From the NCBI GenBank assembly GCA_028551475.1, contig CM052356.1, positions 6,644,001-6,708,000 on the forward strand: DNA of 64,000 bases, read 5' to 3'. How positions within the stretch are numbered: position 1 is the first letter of the stretch; every line of letters begins with the position of its first letter. Position numbers and translations under genes: made by a program. Origin of the DNA: Casuarina equisetifolia (lineage: Eukaryota > Streptophyta > Magnoliopsida > Fagales > Casuarinaceae). The notes beneath the pieces were generated by a model that saw only the letters and a program-made list of their open reading frames with translations, did not search any database and was not told the origin of the DNA. Positions 47,449-60,647 of this stretch are shown piece by piece.

Positions 47449-50400
47449 TTAAGAATATGCAAAAGAGAGTCCAACTTTTGTCACATCCAACATGGAAGAT
47501 AGACCTATATCACCTCCTGAACCTAGCTTGGCTTGAAAGATACTGGCATCGGACATTTGCCTCACGAAACGTGTGAAGCGAACCCAGTTCTGGTATTCAA
47601 ACATGTTTTTGTCCATCCTCATGAAATTGAAGGAGAAGGAGGGCTTCTCTAGACCATTTGAATAGAACTTCCACATCTTCAGCACCTGTCGGAATGAATC
47701 ATCATCCAAACTGGCTGCAGAGTTTTCGCCCTCTAATGGTATATCACAAACCCTAGCAGCCAATAGAAGCTGTCGGAGAAAACCTTCTGGGCTACTGACC
47801 GAGCTCAATTGTTTCTCTTCCACGTCCTGCATTCCAAAACCTGTGCAGCACATGGTGAATCCATACCTGCCAAAAATCCGAGCAATCGGAAGATATCCAT
47901 CTCTGGTTGAAGTGTTGTAATATCCAGCTGTCAACTCTGATGGATGGGATTGTGTGCCATAATGCCAGTGGATCCCCGCCACCTTTGCCGATGTGTTAAC
48001 TTCAGAACCTCTGAAAATGGTTTCAGCTTCCCTGCATATCCTTTCTCCATGCAGCAGCAGCATTGCTGAGTACCATTCGAGAAAAAATTTACCGTATGGT
48101 GTGTTCCAAGACCCATCGTTACTTTTGAAAAACTCAGTAAGCTCGGGATCATGCATTAGGTTGCCTGCACCTATGGGGCCCCCATTTCCCCATTCACGCA
48201 TCCCGATCTCATGTGCACAAGAATTCAGAGAAGCGAGCATGTACTGGCAACAGCAATTCAAGGTAAAAAAAAGAAAAGAAACAATCAATAAAACAGCTGA
48301 TGATACAACACTAAAAAAGAAAAAATTGAACATAGGATCAATCTCCTCCTACAGTTGCAATTGCACATTTCAACAAGAAGCTGCAAAAAGAAGCTGAACC
48401 TTCTGCCTACCTTATCATAGCACTGAAATTCTCCAAGCTCACGTGAGCGCCAAGCCCATGTTAGCTTTTGGGACGGGCATGAAGGGTATCGTAGTTCACC
48501 AGCAGGACCCATCCCAACTTGAACTCCCTGCAAAATGAACAGGCCATAGATTGAGCACCTGTTTCCATATCAAGGGAACTCTCTGACTATGCAAAACTTT
48601 CACTGCATGCTCTTACTGTTATAATGACTCCAAGATAGGGTCTAAATGTATCTCTAAAATTCCTCATAAAATCTGTGTATGCTTGAATTGGTGATCGCCC
48701 CCTCAAAACAGGAAGAATATCACAGCCAAGTGAAATATATTCCATGTTTCTTCTTCCAAATCTGTCCGAAAATGCTAAATCTGGATCTTTATCCATCTCT
48801 TCAAGCACCCACAGAGGAAGAGGAATCCTTTAATTTGAGGACAAATTTCGAAGTCAGTAGCCATATATAACAATTTCTGAAGAAAACTCAAGAAGAATCC
48901 ATCACAAATTGAAATCAGGTTAACCAAAAACCAAATAAAGACAAGCAAAGCAAATTAAATGGGAAATGACTAACTAAGAATCATCATATAGACACCAAAT
49001 ATGCCCATACGGCGACAGAAATGTCAAAGTGTGATGTAAAAGAACCATAACCATATATGAGGGGGCGAAATTCTGACCACTTACGCAGAAATCCTCCAAA
49101 TAACAGCCATAAGTAGAACTCCAAAGATTCAAAAAAGTTCCCTTAAAGAGGCAAAACATCGCTTCAATTGTTATGAAAAAAATAAACAAGATAGGGTTTT
49201 GCATTACCCATCTCAACCCGTAAACAAATGCATTTGGATTAACGTGGTGCCTCAAAACTCTCCAATAACCAAAGAAATCGGAGAACAATAGTCCATAAAC
49301 GTACCATTTAAACAGGAAAAAATAGTACTGAAAGAACCCACCGGTACAATTCAAAGCCCTCACAAGGTCCAGCAAATCTTTAAAAAGTTTTCAATGAAGG
49401 CTTTCAGTCCATGAACCATACAAAGCAGTATAAATACAGAGATACTAAACAAATTTCTATGGCACAGTTTCACTCCTATCTGGATGAACATCACCAGACA
49501 TCATTCTACCTATTTTACGTTTCAAACATCAAGTAGTTAAGTGATCTTGCCACCTTTGGGGCATCAATATAGTCACACTTTGCATCACCAGCAACAAGGA
49601 TAAAGAAAAGACCAAAAAGAACAAGGATCAAGGCTCCTACATGCATTTTCTGCTTTGAATGCCCTACCTTCACAAAAATGATTATTTGGGTTAACTGCAT
49701 ATAAATGCCTAAATTGTTGACAAGAAGCAAAGTTAAATCATTTTAAATGGACGGAAAAGTTTCTATGCAACATGCATAAAATACAAGATGAAATAAGAAC
49801 TCCAACCGTAATGTAAAGCAGTCTGTGCTTAGGCAAGTACGGGGATGTGAAAAGCTTTGTGGATAAAAGCAAACTAACCAGCCAAATAATGCATCAAACC
49901 CGTTATGATCATTAAAGTTCCCTTGCTATTGCCGAGGTAAACATTCAGATACCAAACACTGAATTACAACAAATAACGTCTCCTTGCTATTGCCGAAGTA
50001 ATCTCCGTTATTAACCACTGAAAGACTTAATTCACTTTATCCGACTAAATTGTATGCGGACCTAGCAAAATCTGAACCATTAAATTAAAAATAATGGTCA
50101 AGACTTTAAAAACGATCTCCAGGATCAACTAAGCAGTTAAAATCATAATTCTTTGCATCTCACTCGATAATCACTAAGCTATATGCTGAAGTGGAAATTT
50201 TGAACAATTTAACAAAAATTAATTATTAGTCTGGAACAACAATGGAAATATAGAGCATCCTAGTTCTCTTAGAATTTAATAAACCAATCCAAAAAAGGAA
50301 AAGCCTTATCTTCAATACACTAATTAATAGGCAAAAACTAATCAAAGATAAATGAGAATGAGACTGAGACTCTGACCAGTGAGGATCGCCGGGACCAGTA

Positions 50401-50924
50401 CCGCACTGGTGAAATGCCATGACGGCGCGGACCTTGAGGCCGGAGCGCCTCGCCAAGACCACAAGCTCCAAGTACCCTCGCCAATCGTAAACCCTAGGCT
50501 CGTCCCTCTCCACCAGGCCCCACCAGACCTCCATCACCACGCCCTCGACGCCGGCCGCCGCCAGCGCCCGGAATGACTGCGCCATGGCACGGCGGCGACG
50601 GACCTGACCAGCGGCGCCCACGGCGTCCACCGGTAGCGTGACGAACACCGGCGATCCCCGCCACCGGCGTTGCTGGGCGAACCCGTGGAAGAGCTCGTAC
50701 TGGTGCAAATCTCCACCATCTTCCGGCGACACCGAACCGTCCGCACCTGACGGCATGGACGAATTAAGCCTAGCCGAGACCACAACCCGCCGCGTTGAGA
50801 GACGAGGTTGAAGAACCCGGCGCGTGAACGAAACAGAAGGAAATCGCGTGAATCGAGAGGAATCAGTCCTCGCGGAACAGAACGAAGCCGAGAAGCCTGG
50901 CGCGGAGGGAGACGCGATCGCCAT
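47449..50924 (-). CDS. BAM: Plastid-type beta-amylase, probably catalytically inactive
   Basis: Four exons (minus): 50924-50377, 48827-48617, 48527-48411, 48243-47449 (TAA); phases fit and give 556 aa. Beta-amylases (GH14) release maltose from starch ends using two glutamates. The N-terminus (about 1-55) is rich in Ser/Arg/Ala like a chloroplast transit peptide. Seen: [33 protein letters not shown] (flexible loop), [34 protein letters not shown] with the acid Glu at residue 264, [24 protein letters not shown]. The region of the second catalytic Glu (usually CxEMxD) reads TGFGMQD, with Gly at residue 429. The arginine of the family GENAL.RYD motif is also lost ([10 protein letters not shown]). 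I therefore infer a non-hydrolytic, perhaps regulatory, protein, as known for BAM4 and BAM9; the exact clade is not settled from motifs. Exon 1 is GC-rich. A decayed partial copy lies just downstream. Confidence 0.9.
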
Positions 50925-50929
50925 TGAAG

Positions 50930-52600
50930 GAAAGTTTTCCCGGTTACCCCCACGAATGTTTGTATCCTCGGAGCTGTGAGAGCGAAGAGAGAAAACACAG
51001 TCGGGAAATAATGTTGCGTATAGGGTGTTCGTACACCAAAATTTTGGGAGGAGAAACCGCGATCACATTCTATCGGTATGGCAGAGCTGCCCTTATTTTT
51101 AGTCAAGTAAATTTGAATAACAAAAAGCGAAATAGTAACAAAATCCAAACGATAAAATCTAGATCCATGAAATAAGCGGCTCGGATTCATCCATATAGTC
51201 GTGCAGAGGACATCTTACGAAACGTGCACTCATTTTATTCAGAATTCTAATTATGAATGCTTCAGTATTATGGATGAATTTGACAGTTTGTAAGTGAATT
51301 GACCAATGCCGGTTAGGCAATTGATTCTGTCACCCTAGACACCACGCGCAAGAGGGCAAAGAACAAGAGGGTGCCAATTATAGGCCTGTCCAAATCAAAA
51401 TGGTCTTATTCCTCCACAACTTGTACGAGAAAATCGCTTGCCAGACCATCCAATTGCTCCCATTCTATGATACATGAATGAAAAAACCCATATACTAAAA
51501 GCAATTAATTTCAGGGACCAAATAGCAAGCTTTCAAGATAATATAATATAAAGCTTAGAAAATTTTAAGTGATAAAGAAAGAACTAAAGTCTGTACATGA
51601 ACATATAAAGATAAACATATAATGTTTCGGTGCCCTCCCTTTCATCCTTTTTTGTAGATGAATAATCAAGTAGGGGTAGGTTGGGCATTTGCTGGAAAAC
51701 ATTAGAGTTTGATATGTGCGGGAAAGCACAACATTGTTATTCAGAAAACGAGACCGAGGTGGAAATTCTGTAGAGAGAGATTACAGAATGAATGTTCGAC
51801 AATACATGACTGAACTGCAAAATTTTGGAACTTGCATCCGTTCCGGTAGCAGCCAAAAAGGAACTGCAAAGCTATACATGAAGGGCCATAAGAAGGAAAA
51901 GAAAGAGAAGATAACACATGCTATTGAAAATCGACCAAATACACTACAGACAATATATAAAGATGAAAATGACTAATGCATGATATGAACCCATTACTAT
52001 GCTGTTATCATCAATCCGACATAATGAGCAAGTATACATGAATACAAAAGACAAGAGACTGAACTCTATGAAAATTGACATGTAACAATGCAATGCTTTT
52101 GGACATCGAATTTTGGTGAGGGAAGAAAGGAAAAGGAAGGCCAAAGGATAAGAAAATGCAGACTTCTACATGGCTGCCAACTGCCCCCACTCTAGCACCT
52201 GAACTGCCTCTTCCACGCCATAAGACTCCAAACAAATGGAACTGCTATCACTAGCCCATCGGATGTGGCAGGGTGTGATGGGGTCCCTCCTATCTCATTC
52301 CTCCCATTACCATGTACTTGTTTTTTTAACTTCTGTAAGTAATAATTCGACTTTTTCTGCCAAGCTAGCAGAAATGTATAGGTCGTCACCGCCAACTTCC
52401 TCAATGGCAATGCAAAACTAAAATGAAAATAATTATGCAATCACCGACTCCGCACTGCTGCTGCTGAAGCACTGACAGCCAAAGAACCCAAAACATCTGT
52501 GCCCAAAAATGGTGACGACCTGACTCATTGTATGCAATAGCAGACCCCAACTCAACGCACCCAATTGCATGCAAGTAGAGTAAACGAAGTAGACACTGCC
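50930..52600. other. Beta-amylase promoter side and importin 3' region
   Basis: The left part should hold the beta-amylase leader and promoter. The right part (about 52100-52600) should hold the importin 3' UTR. I see nothing else coding. Confidence 0.5.
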
Positions 52601-55327
52601 TCAAAAAGAAATGGCTCGACTGATGGCTAACTTGGCCCATTCGGCAGATTCCCTAATCAAATGATCGTCTGAAGACAAGCATTCATTTAGAAAATCTCTG
52701 CTAGACACAGATTGCTGAATCAAGGGGCCTGCATTATTACCCAGCGTATCAGCTAGATCTCCGAGCACCCCAATTGCTGTTTTAGACACCACATCATCCC
52801 TAAAAGAAAAAATAAGAAGGTCATAAACTGATGCCTAACATTTTATGGATTTAGCAGGCGAGAAAAAATGAAAAGAAGAAGATAAAGGTTCCAGCATAGC
52901 TTACATGTCCTTCTCCATATACAAACTATCCAGGAACTGGAGAACATGAGGCGCATAAGGCATCAAGAGCTGAGTCTTTAAAGAGCCCTTAAATCCCTGA
53001 AAGATCCCCGAGTACGCCTCTAGAATTCCATTTCTCAGGGAATTTGTATACTCTAACATCTCTTCATCAGCGCCTGATATATGGGCAGACAGCTCTGCTG
53101 CGCTTTGTAGCATGGGCATAGCATACATCAAGTACTTCTCAAAGTTCTCCCCAATTACCAATGCAATGTCACCAAAGCATGAAAATATGGGAGGCTTTAC
53201 AGATCTGTGCAACTGGTTGCTTGATAAATCCTTGAGAAGTTGAGTCATTATTCCATCACAATACGGCAATATCTTATCCTCCAGTGCCCTGCATATATCC
53301 CCAACTACACCAACTGTAATGGCACAAACCTGGTAGTCCTCAAAATTCTGGAGACCCATTTCCAAATACCGATAAAACTCTGGCATATACTTGGCAAAAT
53401 CAGCTCCTGCTGCATAAGCAAGAGCTCCTATAGCAAGCATAGCCTCCTCGTGTGCTGTGGCACTTCGAGAAGCAAATACTCTCAAGAAGAGAGCCATCAT
53501 CTGATCAGCATATTGTGTGAAGACATATTTCGATGCCTCAGATGACCCCAACTTCTGAATAATTACCTGCAAACAACCGCAGAGCAAGCCTTGTAATTCA
53601 TTCTGCTTTTCCCTCTCATCAGATGAAAGCTTCTGCCCCTCAAGGGTCTGGTGGAGCTCCACCATAATGAGACGAACTAACTGCATTACCATTGGAGCTG
53701 TCTCATCAGTAGAGCACCTCACAACTTCATTTAAAGTCTCATAGGCAGCTGTGCGAAGGCGTGATTCTCCAGCATCCTCTCGGTGAGTCACAGTGAGAAG
53801 AGCTTGAACAATTTCCTGGAAGAAAGGAGTTAGGGGAGAAGATGCAGTTCCTGCGTCCTCGTAACCCTGGGCCAAGAAATAGAGAGCACCACAGGCTTTC
53901 TCAGAAACATTTGGGACATCTTTCATGCTCTGAAGCAGAACTGTAATGATCTGCTGGATATTTGCCTGTGTAATTATAGGCGTCTCCAGAGCTGACCCAT
54001 GCAGGAATTCAAACATTCTTCCAAGAGTCCAAGCAGTAGTGTCCTTCACATGGTTATTTGGATCCTTCATAAGGGCAGTAAGCATGAAGTTCAAAGCGAT
54101 GTTAACAAGAGGTATAAGCTTCTCAGGGGATGGACCTTCTAGAATGGAACCAAAGGCATAAGTAGCAGCCTCCCTCTGCCTCCAATCTGGTTTTGTTATA
54201 TTCTCTTCAATGAATGGCATCACAAGAGGAACAACATCATCTCCTACTGTCCTCGCAACCAAACCCAAGCAAGTGCCTCCAGCCATTGCAATGTTCCACG
54301 CCCCTTCATCCTGATCCTGATCTTCCTCCTGCTTAAGCAGTGTCTCTAATAACATGGGAACAAGAACGGGAAGTGCTTGCTTAACAAAGTAAAAGCAGGG
54401 AATTTCAGAATCTGCAGTAAAATCACCGCTTCCATACTCTTCCAAAATATCTATCTCCTCATCACAGACTGAACTCCAGAATTCAATTGCTTGAAGAGCA
54501 ACCGGCTCCTCATCTTCTTTCACAGCCTTTGCAGTGATGTTAAAGATGTCCTGAATGTAAGGAGCCAACTTCTCATAGTAGGTCGAGGATATGGCAACCA
54601 AACACTCAAAAGCAGCTTGTCGAATCTTTAGCTCTGGGGAAAGAGTAGCCTCACAAACAACTCTCATGATGTAATCACGTTCCGTATCATTGGAAAAGTT
54701 TGCCTGGGCAAAACCAAGGGCATTGTACAAAGCTCTAGTAGCAGCAAGCCTGACATCATTGTTACTCTCAGAGGCATTCATACCTTGAACAACTGCAGTA
54801 AGTATTTTGTTTACGTGATCCTGATCTACCAAATCAGCAGAAACTTCTTCGCAAATGTACCCAAGAGTTTCCAGTGTAGCCTGCCTGGTATGAGCTGGAA
54901 GCTGGTGAATATTAGACAGGAGGGCTTCAATTAGTTCGGGCCATTGTTTATGTGGTAATTCAATGCCAGCAACCTTGGCAATGACTTGTGACGATGTTGA
55001 TTGAGCTTCAGTAGCTGGAGATGAGAGGGTCTTTAACAAGAATGCTTTGATCTGTGCCCTGACAGAGGAGTCTAACGACAACCATCTTTTCACAAGCTCA
55101 ACTTTCCTATGCTGTTCTTTGGCATCCAAAGCGTTCTTGAGAATTAAGCCAGCTAATTTACGGCTCTCAACAGGCTTATCATCATTGGACAGCTCTCCAG
55201 CAAGAGAAAATAAGAAACTTGGAAGATTTTGCTCCTGAAATTGTTTTAGACTTTCTTCCGCCTGCTTGCGTACAGTGCCATCTACTGCTTGCGCATTCAA
55301 AAGAATTTGAGTGACCTCCATAGCCAT
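52601..55327 (-). CDS. KPNB1: Importin subunit beta-1 (karyopherin beta)
   Basis: Two coding exons (minus): 55327-52905 and 52799-52601, joined in phase within a Met codon, giving 873 aa, the usual length. Importin beta carries importin-alpha/NLS cargo through the nuclear pore and releases it on binding Ran-GTP. The chain is HEAT repeats throughout. The importin-N domain is near residues 20-100 (KQAEESLKQFQEQNLPSFL, then SRKLAGLILKN.LDAK), with an acidic loop EEDQDQDEGAW followed by AMAGGTCLGLVA, PDWRQREAATYAFGSILEGP, and a C-terminal block ending RESAEWAKLAISRAISF. The start is MAMEV; the next Met is two codons later and equally possible. A non-coding first exon ends at 56475 and is joined by a leader intron (56474-55334). 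Its 5' region is duplicated at the SURF6 gene. Confidence 0.95.
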
Positions 55328-55333
55328 TTGAAC

Positions 55334-56474
55334 CTGCATCAACATATTGAATCGACTTATCACATATACAATACAAGAAATAGTTAAAAAATCTGAAGTA
55401 ACTCACCAAATAGCTGTAAATTGTCAGGGTAATTAAAAACCCTTTAAAACATAAGAGAAGATGAGGATAAAGCAAGAATAAGAAAACCAACAACAGAACT
55501 GAAAATAATAGAACTAAAATAATTATTGCAAAGGAAATGAAACTGAAGAAAACCAAGAACAATAATAGAACTACTCAACCGGTGTAAGGAATCAGCTACT
55601 GAAGAATAAGAATAGAAAGAAGATAAAATCATGACATTTATCAACAAAAACATACAAGATCACGATCATCATAGTATCTTTACAATGTGACAGTAGAGTA
55701 GCATAGGCTAATAATAGTCATAATTCTACTCAACTATTCTCTTAAGAAAAAATTCAAAGATGTGGCACACAGTTGAAAGAAAGACAAGCTAAAAAAATTA
55801 ATACCTTACTTAAAGGCACCAAAAGAGAGAGAGCGAGAGAGACAGAGAAAGAGAAACAAAGATTTTCATGCCGATATATATTCGTATATATGACAGAGCG
55901 CTAAACCCCAACGACTGAACCTACTCCAAAGTTGCCACAATAGTATCTTCCATCTTACTTGAGAGAGGTGATAAAGACAAATTGATACCCAAGTAATATC
56001 ACAGTCACCTTGACCATCAACTAGCATGTCGCAGCGAAAACGGTTTCGCCGCTCTAGACAATCGAAGTTTTAACTAAACCCTAAGCCCACCATTCTGTTG
56101 CTTTACAAAGAAAAAAAAACATCTTCGCTCAATAAGCATCTGAGCACGATAGCGTACCCGAAAGAAAGACGAGAAAAAGAAAAATTCAAATATTTTGAGT
56201 CGATTTTCCCTACTAAGGTCTCGGAGCGAAAAATCAGAAATCTAAAACTTTTTTCCCCCGTGTCTTATCAGCAAACGCACAGGGCAAACTAAGCAGTGAA
56301 AACGCAATCGAAAAGGAGACCTAAAATACTGAATCAACCACTCTGATCGCAAAAAAAAAAATCAACTGAATGCAAAACCACAAGCATCAATCCAAGATCA
56401 AACTTTCAGATCAAAGCTTTGGGACTGTAATCAGTGCTCAAAAACCGTCCTATGAGATTGAGGACAGTACTTAC
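55334..56474 (-). other. Leader intron of importin beta-1
   Basis: The donor is CTCTCG|GTAAGT (minus, exon end 56475) and the acceptor TGATGCAG before GTTCAAATGGCTATGG (exon start 55333). The intron holds an AAACCCTA telo-box-like motif near 56076-56083. Its larger, distal part is the duplicated segment shared with SURF6. Confidence 0.7.
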
Positions 56475-56549
56475 CGAGAGACGGAGGTCCGGGCAAGTGG
56501 TCAATCCGATGAAGAAGACGAAAGGAGCGGCGACTCTGAAACCCTAGCA
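55616..56549 (-). repeat. Duplicated 5' segment, copy 1 (importin beta-1)
   Basis: It aligns collinearly with 60397-61321, including ATGACATTTATCAACAAA, TTCAAAGATGTGGCACACAG, ATATATATTCGTATATAT, TTAACTAAACCCTAAG, and TGAGATTGAGGACAGT with the donor site CTTAC. Both copies lie in the same orientation at the 5' end of their gene. Confidence 0.9.
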
Positions 56550-56599
56550 GAGAGTGAGGGAAAAGCAGAGACGCCAATGTAAAGCTCGGATTTACAGAA

Positions 56600-59310
56600 A
56601 AAAAGGGAGGCTAAATCCGATTTTCTAAATGGTATCAGGTGCCGCCACGCAGGAGAAACGAGCGTGGCGCGTGAAAGTCGATGAGGGGTATAGATTGATT
56701 CAGTTCGTGGAGCCAGGGGGGGAAACGGAGAGTATGATTGGTTGGTTTGCTCCACGCGCTACGTTGGGGTTGGTGCGAATGAAATCCGAGTAATATTATA
56801 ACCGTTATCATTGAGTGTTTGTGGCATTTCTTGTATGTTTTCCCCGCTGATACCGTTAGCTATACCAAACTAAAGGAAACCCTTTTATCTTCCTTTTCTA
56901 TATTCTTATAATGAATAACTTATCTAAGAAGATACATGCATTCAACTAACTAAATCTAAATATAAATTTCACTTGATAATCATTGAACCTGTTAGAATTT
57001 TTCCAATTGTCCTCTTTACAATCTATCATTAAAATATAATAAAAACTTGAACTTATAAATAAAACTATGGAGTTAAAATATTGATAACATGATGCGACTA
57101 AATTTTCAACGTCCTTATAACCAGGTTCATAATTGATGATTATAAATAATATGATAAAATTACAGTTACTTGGTCTATAAGTAATGGCAATAGTGGTGAG
57201 ATATAATGTTAAATTTTATAGAGTATGATTTATATATAATTTAAATCACATTAAGTAATGGAACTTATCTCTTTATAAGTATAATATTTAATATATTTAT
57301 TAATAATATGAAACTCATTGGTCACATCTTAGCAAGTTCCTTCACCATAATGGTTAAACTATAATCTTGCACAATTCAACATGCCCCCTCACCATGATGA
57401 CATAATAGTTTGACCATAATATTATTTAAGTTTAAACTAATGAAAATTCAAAAGGGTGTTAAGCGAAAAATTTGACAAGAAGTTAAATTTTATAAAGTAT
57501 TAAAATTTAAAGACATTAAGTGATGGAATACATTTCTTTATAAGCAGAATATCTAATATATTTCTTAATAATGTGGAACTTATTAACCATATCTTAACAA
57601 GGCTCTTTGTCATTATAGTCAAATTGTTGGACTATTATGATGCCATACAATTCAATCCACTTCATCATCACAATGGTCCATTTTGTAGGCAATGTGTGAG
57701 CTCAAACCAATGAGAGCCTGTAAGGTTGCCAAGGAAAATCTCAACTTTGGTACCATCTATCTTAAAATTGTAGGACATTAAGTAATAAAATGTAGCTCTT
57801 TAGAAACATGATGCCTAATATATTATTTAGCAATATTAAACTTATTGACTAAATCTTAACATGTGGTCATAAAAGCTTAATTTACAAGTAATAAAACACT
57901 ACTAGTTGAACATAAACTCTAATTATCATAAAAAAACTTTTTTTAAAAAAAAATTCATTAAGAGATAAAAATATTGGAACATATAAAGAAAATATCACAT
58001 GGGATATTAATAATAATGAGAAAACTACTATTTTGCAAAGTACTATTGAGTATAATATAATTTTATTTGTCCTTCGCTACATATTTTGTTATATAATAAA
58101 TAATTTTTGATTGTTTTAGTGAGATGTTAAAATAGCCCTTTATTTCCCCAAAAAAACATGTATATATAATAGCAAATATGGTAATTGATATATCCAAATT
58201 TCACCATGGCCTCTCTCTCATCTTAGGTGTAAAAAAGCACATACCTCGATAACATGATACACAAGAAATGAGGTGTTTTACTCAAAGTCTAACTTATAAT
58301 ACCATATTAGAACACCTACTTAACCTCTTAAAACCATTTTACAGGAAAATGAAACATTTTCACGTATAATAACATCCAACAAAATTGCAAGGTTAGATAT
58401 GTTTATGATTACATGGAATTGAATATGAGTATGATAAATTAAAATATTCACATCGTGAGACATCCATCAGAATTTCAATATAAGATATACCTATAATCAT
58501 ATGGAATCGAATTATTGGTAAAGTGTTTGCTTTTAAAGTGATTTTCACGGGATAAATCCGCTATAACCGAAAGGTATATGATTATCATGATTCCTAAAGC
58601 CCCCGCGATCTTATTGGTAGATGTCGCCACCAATGGCATGCTTGCCTTCGTCAAAGTCTAGACGCGGATTCTGATCACGGCGACCTTTTGCATGTCAGAA
58701 AGCAATCTCGTTTTACATGTCCACTTGGTAACAAAGGAAATTCTCAAATAGTCAAAAACCTGTATTATATTAACCTTTTGTTTTTATTTTGAAATTACAG
58801 GCACAATGTCCATTTTGTGGCATGGGACTGACTGCTCTAGCTTCGTGGGTCTATTTGTGGGTTAAGTTTTTTTTATTTGATCTCATCACAGAAAAGTTTC
58901 AGGCATAGTACCTAGTTTAGTAACACTTTTTTTTTTTTTAATAAATATGTAACTAAAATATAGAGATTGAGACTAAAAGCCTCAAAATATTTACATGGAA
59001 AAACTTAATCTTTCTATACAAAAGTGCTTTCCCAAATACAACTTTCCTCATTCTTACCAATAAGATCAAAATATCAGTTGCTTTGTTTTAGAAGCTCGAA
59101 TGTTTTCTCCTGCTACAAGATTTCCTTAAGAGTTCATCATCCACGGCACAATACAATCTCAGATGGTCAGGGGCCAAGACAAAACTAGAGGGGTAAAACA
59201 AGTGCAAGCTGCTTTTCCTATTCTATTTCTCATTCTGATGCCCAGAAATATAACAAGCTAAAAGAGAAGGGAGGAAAGAAAGCCTGCAGGTTGGCAACAC
59301 GGCACGTTAC
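56600..59310. other. Importin promoter, then AT-rich DNA downstream of SURF6
   Basis: The first 100-200 bp is GC-richer and probably the importin promoter. The rest is AT-rich and includes the tandem repeats at 57170-57880. A small GC-richer patch at about 58600-58700 contains no recognisable gene. Confidence 0.5.
57170..57880. repeat. Three diverged tandem units of about 264 bp
   Basis: Units carrying a shared block (AGTRATGGAA, CTTTATAAG, TAATATATTT, TTATTAACC/TGGTCACATCTTA) start near 57253, 57519 and 57781. The third is the most diverged. There is no coding sequence. Confidence 0.65.
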
Positions 59311-59315
59311 ATAGT

Positions 59316-60371
59316 TTAGGAGGAAGCACCTTCGTTAACGAAACCTTCCTTTCGACCTTCAAATCCTGGACGCATTAGCTTTTTCTCTCTCTTTGCAATG
59401 CGCCGCATTTTCTTGTCTTGAATCCTTTGCGTTATATTCTCTGATCTCTTTTGTTGTTTCTGTGATTTCATCTTCTCAGTGGTCTGCTGCCTCTCTTTCC
59501 ATTTCTCAGCATTCTTTTGATGCCTCTTCTTCCCCTTTTGTATACTCCTTCCCAAAAGGCTTGGATCGTCATGAACCTTCATCCCCGCTGCTCTACTTGT
59601 TGCTGCTTTCCATGAGTGCTTCTTTGAGACAATCTCACCTTTCTCAGGATCTTTCTTGGCTTCTTCCAACTTCTTTGCTCTTTCAAGCTCCTTAAGCCTG
59701 GAAAGTTTCCTCTTTTTCTTCTTTCCATGTTCTTCCTCATCCCCAAGGTCGACCTGGCCAAATGCAAGTCCCTTTGAAGCTTCTGCTATATCCTTTTCCA
59801 CTTCATCTGTAGGACTACTATTCGTGGGGTTCTTTTCTTCAGAATCTGAGCTTCTCTTGCGCTTCTTCTGCTGAGTTCCTCTCTTGAGGTCTCTCTCACT
59901 CCTCTTCTTCGCTCTGTTTGAACTTTCAGAATTCCGGTTTCCACGGGACTGCTCTATTTTCTGATGCAGCCGTTGCCGAAGCTCCTCCAATGTCACCTTC
60001 CGATCATTACCTTCAATGCTTGATCCTATAGGTTTAATCTCTATTTCCTCATCGTCGCTCTCATTCAATTTTTCCTTCTTCAAGCTTTGCTTCAGCAAAT
60101 CAAGGGTTGTGGTGGAAGACTTTTCTGGATCCAAACGATCTCTCCGTGCTTTCTTGATGTTCTCCCTTGATTCCTTTTTTGCCAGAGCTTTTTCAGCCTT
60201 GCTGAGGCCCTGGAACCATGGCCTATCCTTATCATCACTCGGTAGATAGAACTTTGCAGGAATTAACTCAACTAACTTGTCAAAGAACAGAGAATGCTGA
60301 TGAATAATAGACTTCAAATCAGTGTCGGGTTTGGAATCAGTGATGGGCTTTTCCTTCTTCTTCTTCTTCAT
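59316..60371 (-). CDS. SURF6: SURF6/Rrp14 ribosome biogenesis factor
   Basis: One uninterrupted coding exon of 351 aa, preceded by a leader intron (60372-61245) whose acceptor GCAG abuts the ATG. The family (yeast Rrp14, human SURF6) is nucleolar and needed for early pre-rRNA processing of both subunits. Seen: the N-terminal SURF6 block (SIIHQHSLFFDKLVELIPAK, FYLPSDDKDRPWFQGLSKAEK), the middle VTLEELRQRLHQKIEQSRGN followed by Lys/Arg/Ser-rich nuclear signals (QQKKRKRSSDSEEK), LAFGQVDLGDEEEHGKKKKR, and the C-terminal SURF6 domain (HSWKAATSRAAGMKVHDDP.LL, KWKERQQTTEKMKSQKQQKR, KREKKLMRPGFEGRKEGFVN). Length and motif order are normal. Its untranslated first exon and most of the leader intron are homologous to those of importin beta-1 about 4.8 kb away. 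Confidence 0.93.
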   Translation of the reverse strand: MKKKKKEKPITDSKPDTDLKSIIHQHSLFFDKLVELIPAKFYLPSDDKDRPWFQGLSKAEKALAKKESRENIKKARRDRLDPEKSSTTTLDLLKQSLKKEKLNESDDEEIEIKPIGSSIEGNDRKVTLEELRQRLHQKIEQSRGNRNSESSNRAKKRSERDLKRGTQQKKRKRSSDSEEKNPTNSSPTDEVEKDIAEASKGLAFGQVDLGDEEEHGKKKKRKLSRLKELERAKKLEEAKKDPEKGEIVSKKHSWKAATSRAAGMKVHDDPSLLGRSIQKGKKRHQKNAEKWKERQQTTEKMKSQKQQKRSENITQRIQDKKMRRIAKREKKLMRPGFEGRKEGFVNEGASS

Positions 60372-60605
60372 CTGCACGGTAACAGAACCCAAAAACCCCA
60401 AAGATAAATCATGACATTTATCAACAAAATCATACAAAACCACGACCATCACACTAGCTTTACAATGTGAAAAAAGAGTAGGAGTCCAAATCATTAGCTA
60501 ATAACACTAATAATTCCACACAACTAGTCTTATATGAGTAAATTCAAAGATGTGGCACACAGCGGAAAACAAGACAAGCTAAAGAAATTGTTACTTCCAG
60601 GCACA

Positions 60606-60647
<42 letters not shown>

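Noticed and set aside
47993..48397. Plus-strand ORF opposite the beta-amylase exon
   Set aside because: It is a shadow of the strongly conserved minus-strand coding exon.
58600..58700. GC-richer patch with a short reading frame (LDFDEGKHAIGGDIYQ)
   Set aside because: Too short, no splice partners and no family that I recognise.
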